Of a stretch of 64,000 bases of DNA, positions 62,926-64,000 are shown piece by piece (within the stretch, counting starts at the first letter, position 1; the number at the start of each line of letters is the position of its first letter). The notes below the pieces were generated by a model. It ran no database searches. It was given only the letters and a program-made list of their open reading frames with translations, and was not told the origin of the DNA. A program made the translations under genes and the position numbers. This DNA comes from Ralstonia mannitolilytica (GTDB lineage Bacteria > Pseudomonadota > Gammaproteobacteria > Burkholderiales > Burkholderiaceae): positions 181,650-245,649 of the forward strand of contig NZ_CAJPVG010000007.1 of the NCBI RefSeq assembly GCF_905397375.1. The letters are read 5' to 3'.

Positions 62926-63339
62926 TCACTCCGCCTGCAAGGCGGCGATCAAGGGGCAGCGCACCCGGCCGCGAATGGCATTGCAGCGCTGCACGAGCTC
63001 GGACAGCGCCGCTTCGATGCGCTGCAGGTCAGCCAGTCGTTCGCGAACGTCAACGAGTTTGCGCTGAGCCTGCGCACGCGCCTCGGCGCAGTGCGATCCG
63101 TCCTCGAGCTTGAGCAGTTCGGACACCTCGTCGAGACTGAAGCCCAGCCGCTGTGCCGACTTGATGAAGCGGACGCGGCCAAGCTCGTCGGCGCCGTAAC
63201 GGCGGATACTTCCCTGCGGCCGATCTGGTTCGGGCAACAGCCCCTTGCGCTGGTAGAAGCGGATGGTTTCGACATTGACGCCAGCCGCGCGCGCCAGCGC
63301 GCCGATCGTCATCGCCTCGATCTCGGGCGTGCTGTTCAT
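62926..63339 (-). CDS. merR: Mercury-responsive regulator MerR
   Basis: A 137-residue MerR protein. The winged HTH begins MTIGALARAAGVNVETIRFYQRKGLL (in parts), and the three Hg-binding Cys are at 84, 119 and 128 (SHCAEA; RCNAI; VRCPL). It represses and, with Hg(II), activates the divergent mer operon by untwisting the promoter. The start at 63339 leaves the operator directly in front; a longer open frame to 63489 runs over the operator. Confidence 0.95.
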   Translation of the reverse strand: MNSTPEIEAMTIGALARAAGVNVETIRFYQRKGLLPEPDRPQGSIRRYGADELGRVRFIKSAQRLGFSLDEVSELLKLEDGSHCAEARAQAQRKLVDVRERLADLQRIEAALSELVQRCNAIRGRVRCPLIAALQAE

Positions 63340-63342
63340 GGT

Positions 63343-63376
63343 CTTGACTCCGTACTTAAGTACGGAAGTAAGCTTA
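63343..63376 (+). promoter_or_regulatory. mer promoter-operator
   Basis: The -35 TTGACT (63344-63349) and -10 TAAGCT (63369-63374) are separated by 19 bp, the hallmark MerR-type long spacer. Within the spacer is the perfect palindrome CCGTACTTAAGTACGG (63350-63365). MerR binds here and realigns the elements when Hg(II) is bound. Confidence 0.93.
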
Positions 63377-63380
63377 CTCC

Positions 63381-63755
63381 ATGAAACCAGACACCCCAAC
63401 TGCGCAAGGCAGTACCGGAGGCGGCCGTGCGGCGCTCGCGGCCGGATTCGTCTCGGCCATCCTCGCATCGACCTGCTGCCTCGGGCCATTGGTGCTGATC
63501 ACGCTGGGCTTCTCAGGGGCATGGATCAGCAACCTGACGGCCCTCGAACCCTACCGCCCGATCTTCATCGGCGCGGCCCTCGTCGCGTTGTTCCTCGCCG
63601 GGCGACGCATATGGGCGAAAGCCCCGGCGTGCGAACCCGGACAGGCCTGCGCGGTGCCGTCGGTTCGGCGCGGCTACGAGCTGCTGTTCGGGATCGTGGT
63701 CGCCCTGGTGATCGTGGCGCTCGGCTTCCCGCTGGTCGCGCCCTGGTTTTACTGA
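63381..63755 (+). CDS. merT: Mercuric ion transport protein MerT
   Basis: A 124-residue inner-membrane protein with three hydrophobic helices. The first helix carries the Hg-receiving pair Cys32-Cys33 (STCCLGPL) and the cytoplasmic loop has Cys84 and Cys90. It takes Hg(II) from MerP into the cell for reduction by MerA, which would lie beyond the window. Starts five bases after the -10 region. Confidence 0.95.
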   Translation: MKPDTPTAQGSTGGGRAALAAGFVSAILASTCCLGPLVLITLGFSGAWISNLTALEPYRPIFIGAALVALFLAGRRIWAKAPACEPGQACAVPSVRRGYELLFGIVVALVIVALGFPLVAPWFY

Positions 63756-63766
63756 ACGGAGGTTTT

Positions 63767-64000
63767 ATGAAGAGATTGCTTGGTTTTCCGATGCTGACGC
63801 TCGCCCTGATCGTGAGCGTGCCAGTCATCGCCGCGACAAAGACCGTCACCCTGTCAGTGCCGGGCATGAACTGCGCCGCCTGCCCGATTACGGTCAAGAA
63901 GGCGCTCGGCAAGGTGCCGGGCGTGGCCAAGACGGACGTGAACCTCGACAAACGACAGGCGACCGTGACGTTCGACGACGCGCGGGCGAATGTAGAGGCG
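63767..64000 (+). CDS. merP: Periplasmic mercury-binding protein MerP (partial)
   Basis: The first 78 codons before the window ends. MKRLLGFPMLTLALIVSVPV is the signal peptide; the heavy-metal-associated domain begins VTLSVPGMNCAACPITVKKA with Hg-binding Cys36 and Cys39. Full-length MerP is about 91 residues. GGAGG lies just before the ATG, 11 bp after merT. Confidence 0.94.
   Translation, partial: MKRLLGFPMLTLALIVSVPVIAATKTVTLSVPGMNCAACPITVKKALGKVPGVAKTDVNLDKRQATVTFDDARANVEA

Overview
The window reads as a chromosomal segment of a betaproteobacterium of the Burkholderiaceae, most likely Ralstonia. The reasons are the high GC content, the TPP-riboswitch thiC-thiO-thiS-thiG-thiE operon, an S-adenosylhomocysteine riboswitch before ahcY-metF, and the slt/NDUFA9-like/gst/cca order. 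The genus is inferred from gene content and order; no database search was run.

1-32 kb is ordinary core genome. In order it holds: an AidB-type acyl-CoA dehydrogenase and a nitronate monooxygenase-like gene; the riboswitch-controlled thiamine operon with a separate thiD on the other strand; a tandem pair of PhoA alkaline phosphatases behind a clear Pho box; a small AAA ATPase; the methionine/SAH recycling cluster (riboswitch, ahcY, YvlD-like membrane protein, metF); folate cyclo-ligase, Slt transglycosylase, an NDUFA9-like protein, GST and the tRNA CCA enzyme; a TetR regulator; a flavin amine oxidase-like enzyme; and a catabolic cluster (solute-binding protein, BKACE/DUF849 enzyme, class III aminotransferase, RpiR regulator) with a perfect inverted-repeat operator candidate.

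32-45 kb is accessory. A seven-gene arsenic operon (arsR, arsC, dual-specificity phosphatase, arsD, arsA, arsC, acr3) is followed by a 5'-truncated serine recombinase and then three IS5-type insertion sequences. Between the first and second IS lies an oleate hydratase gene with a truncated, nonsense-bearing hydroxyacyl-CoA dehydrogenase. Just past the third IS is a short sequence resembling the 3' end of tmRNA, a likely old attachment site.

45-63 kb joins a CzcBA-type heavy-metal efflux module to a cryptic, heavily deleted lambda-like prophage. The adaptor gene czcB has lost its own 5' end and is fused in frame to the start of a small phage gene. The phage portal and terminase genes are also cut at deletion junctions, and the terminase junction makes a head-to-head hybrid with a DUF3489 gene. 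The rest of the phage early region looks intact: two ParB-domain DNA methyltransferases flanking a YefM/YoeB toxin-antitoxin pair, a DUF6362 protein, a RuvC-like resolvase, a P4-type primase-helicase, an AlpA-like protein, a PD-(D/E)XK nuclease and an HTH protein. The gap between resolvase and primase carries a 13-bp inverted repeat around a Z-DNA-prone run.

The last 1 kb begins a mercury operon (merR, divergent merT-merP) with the classic 19-bp-spacer MerR promoter. Arsenic, divalent-cation and mercury resistance therefore sit within about 32 kb of mosaic DNA. I saw no CRISPR array and no rRNA or intact tRNA gene.
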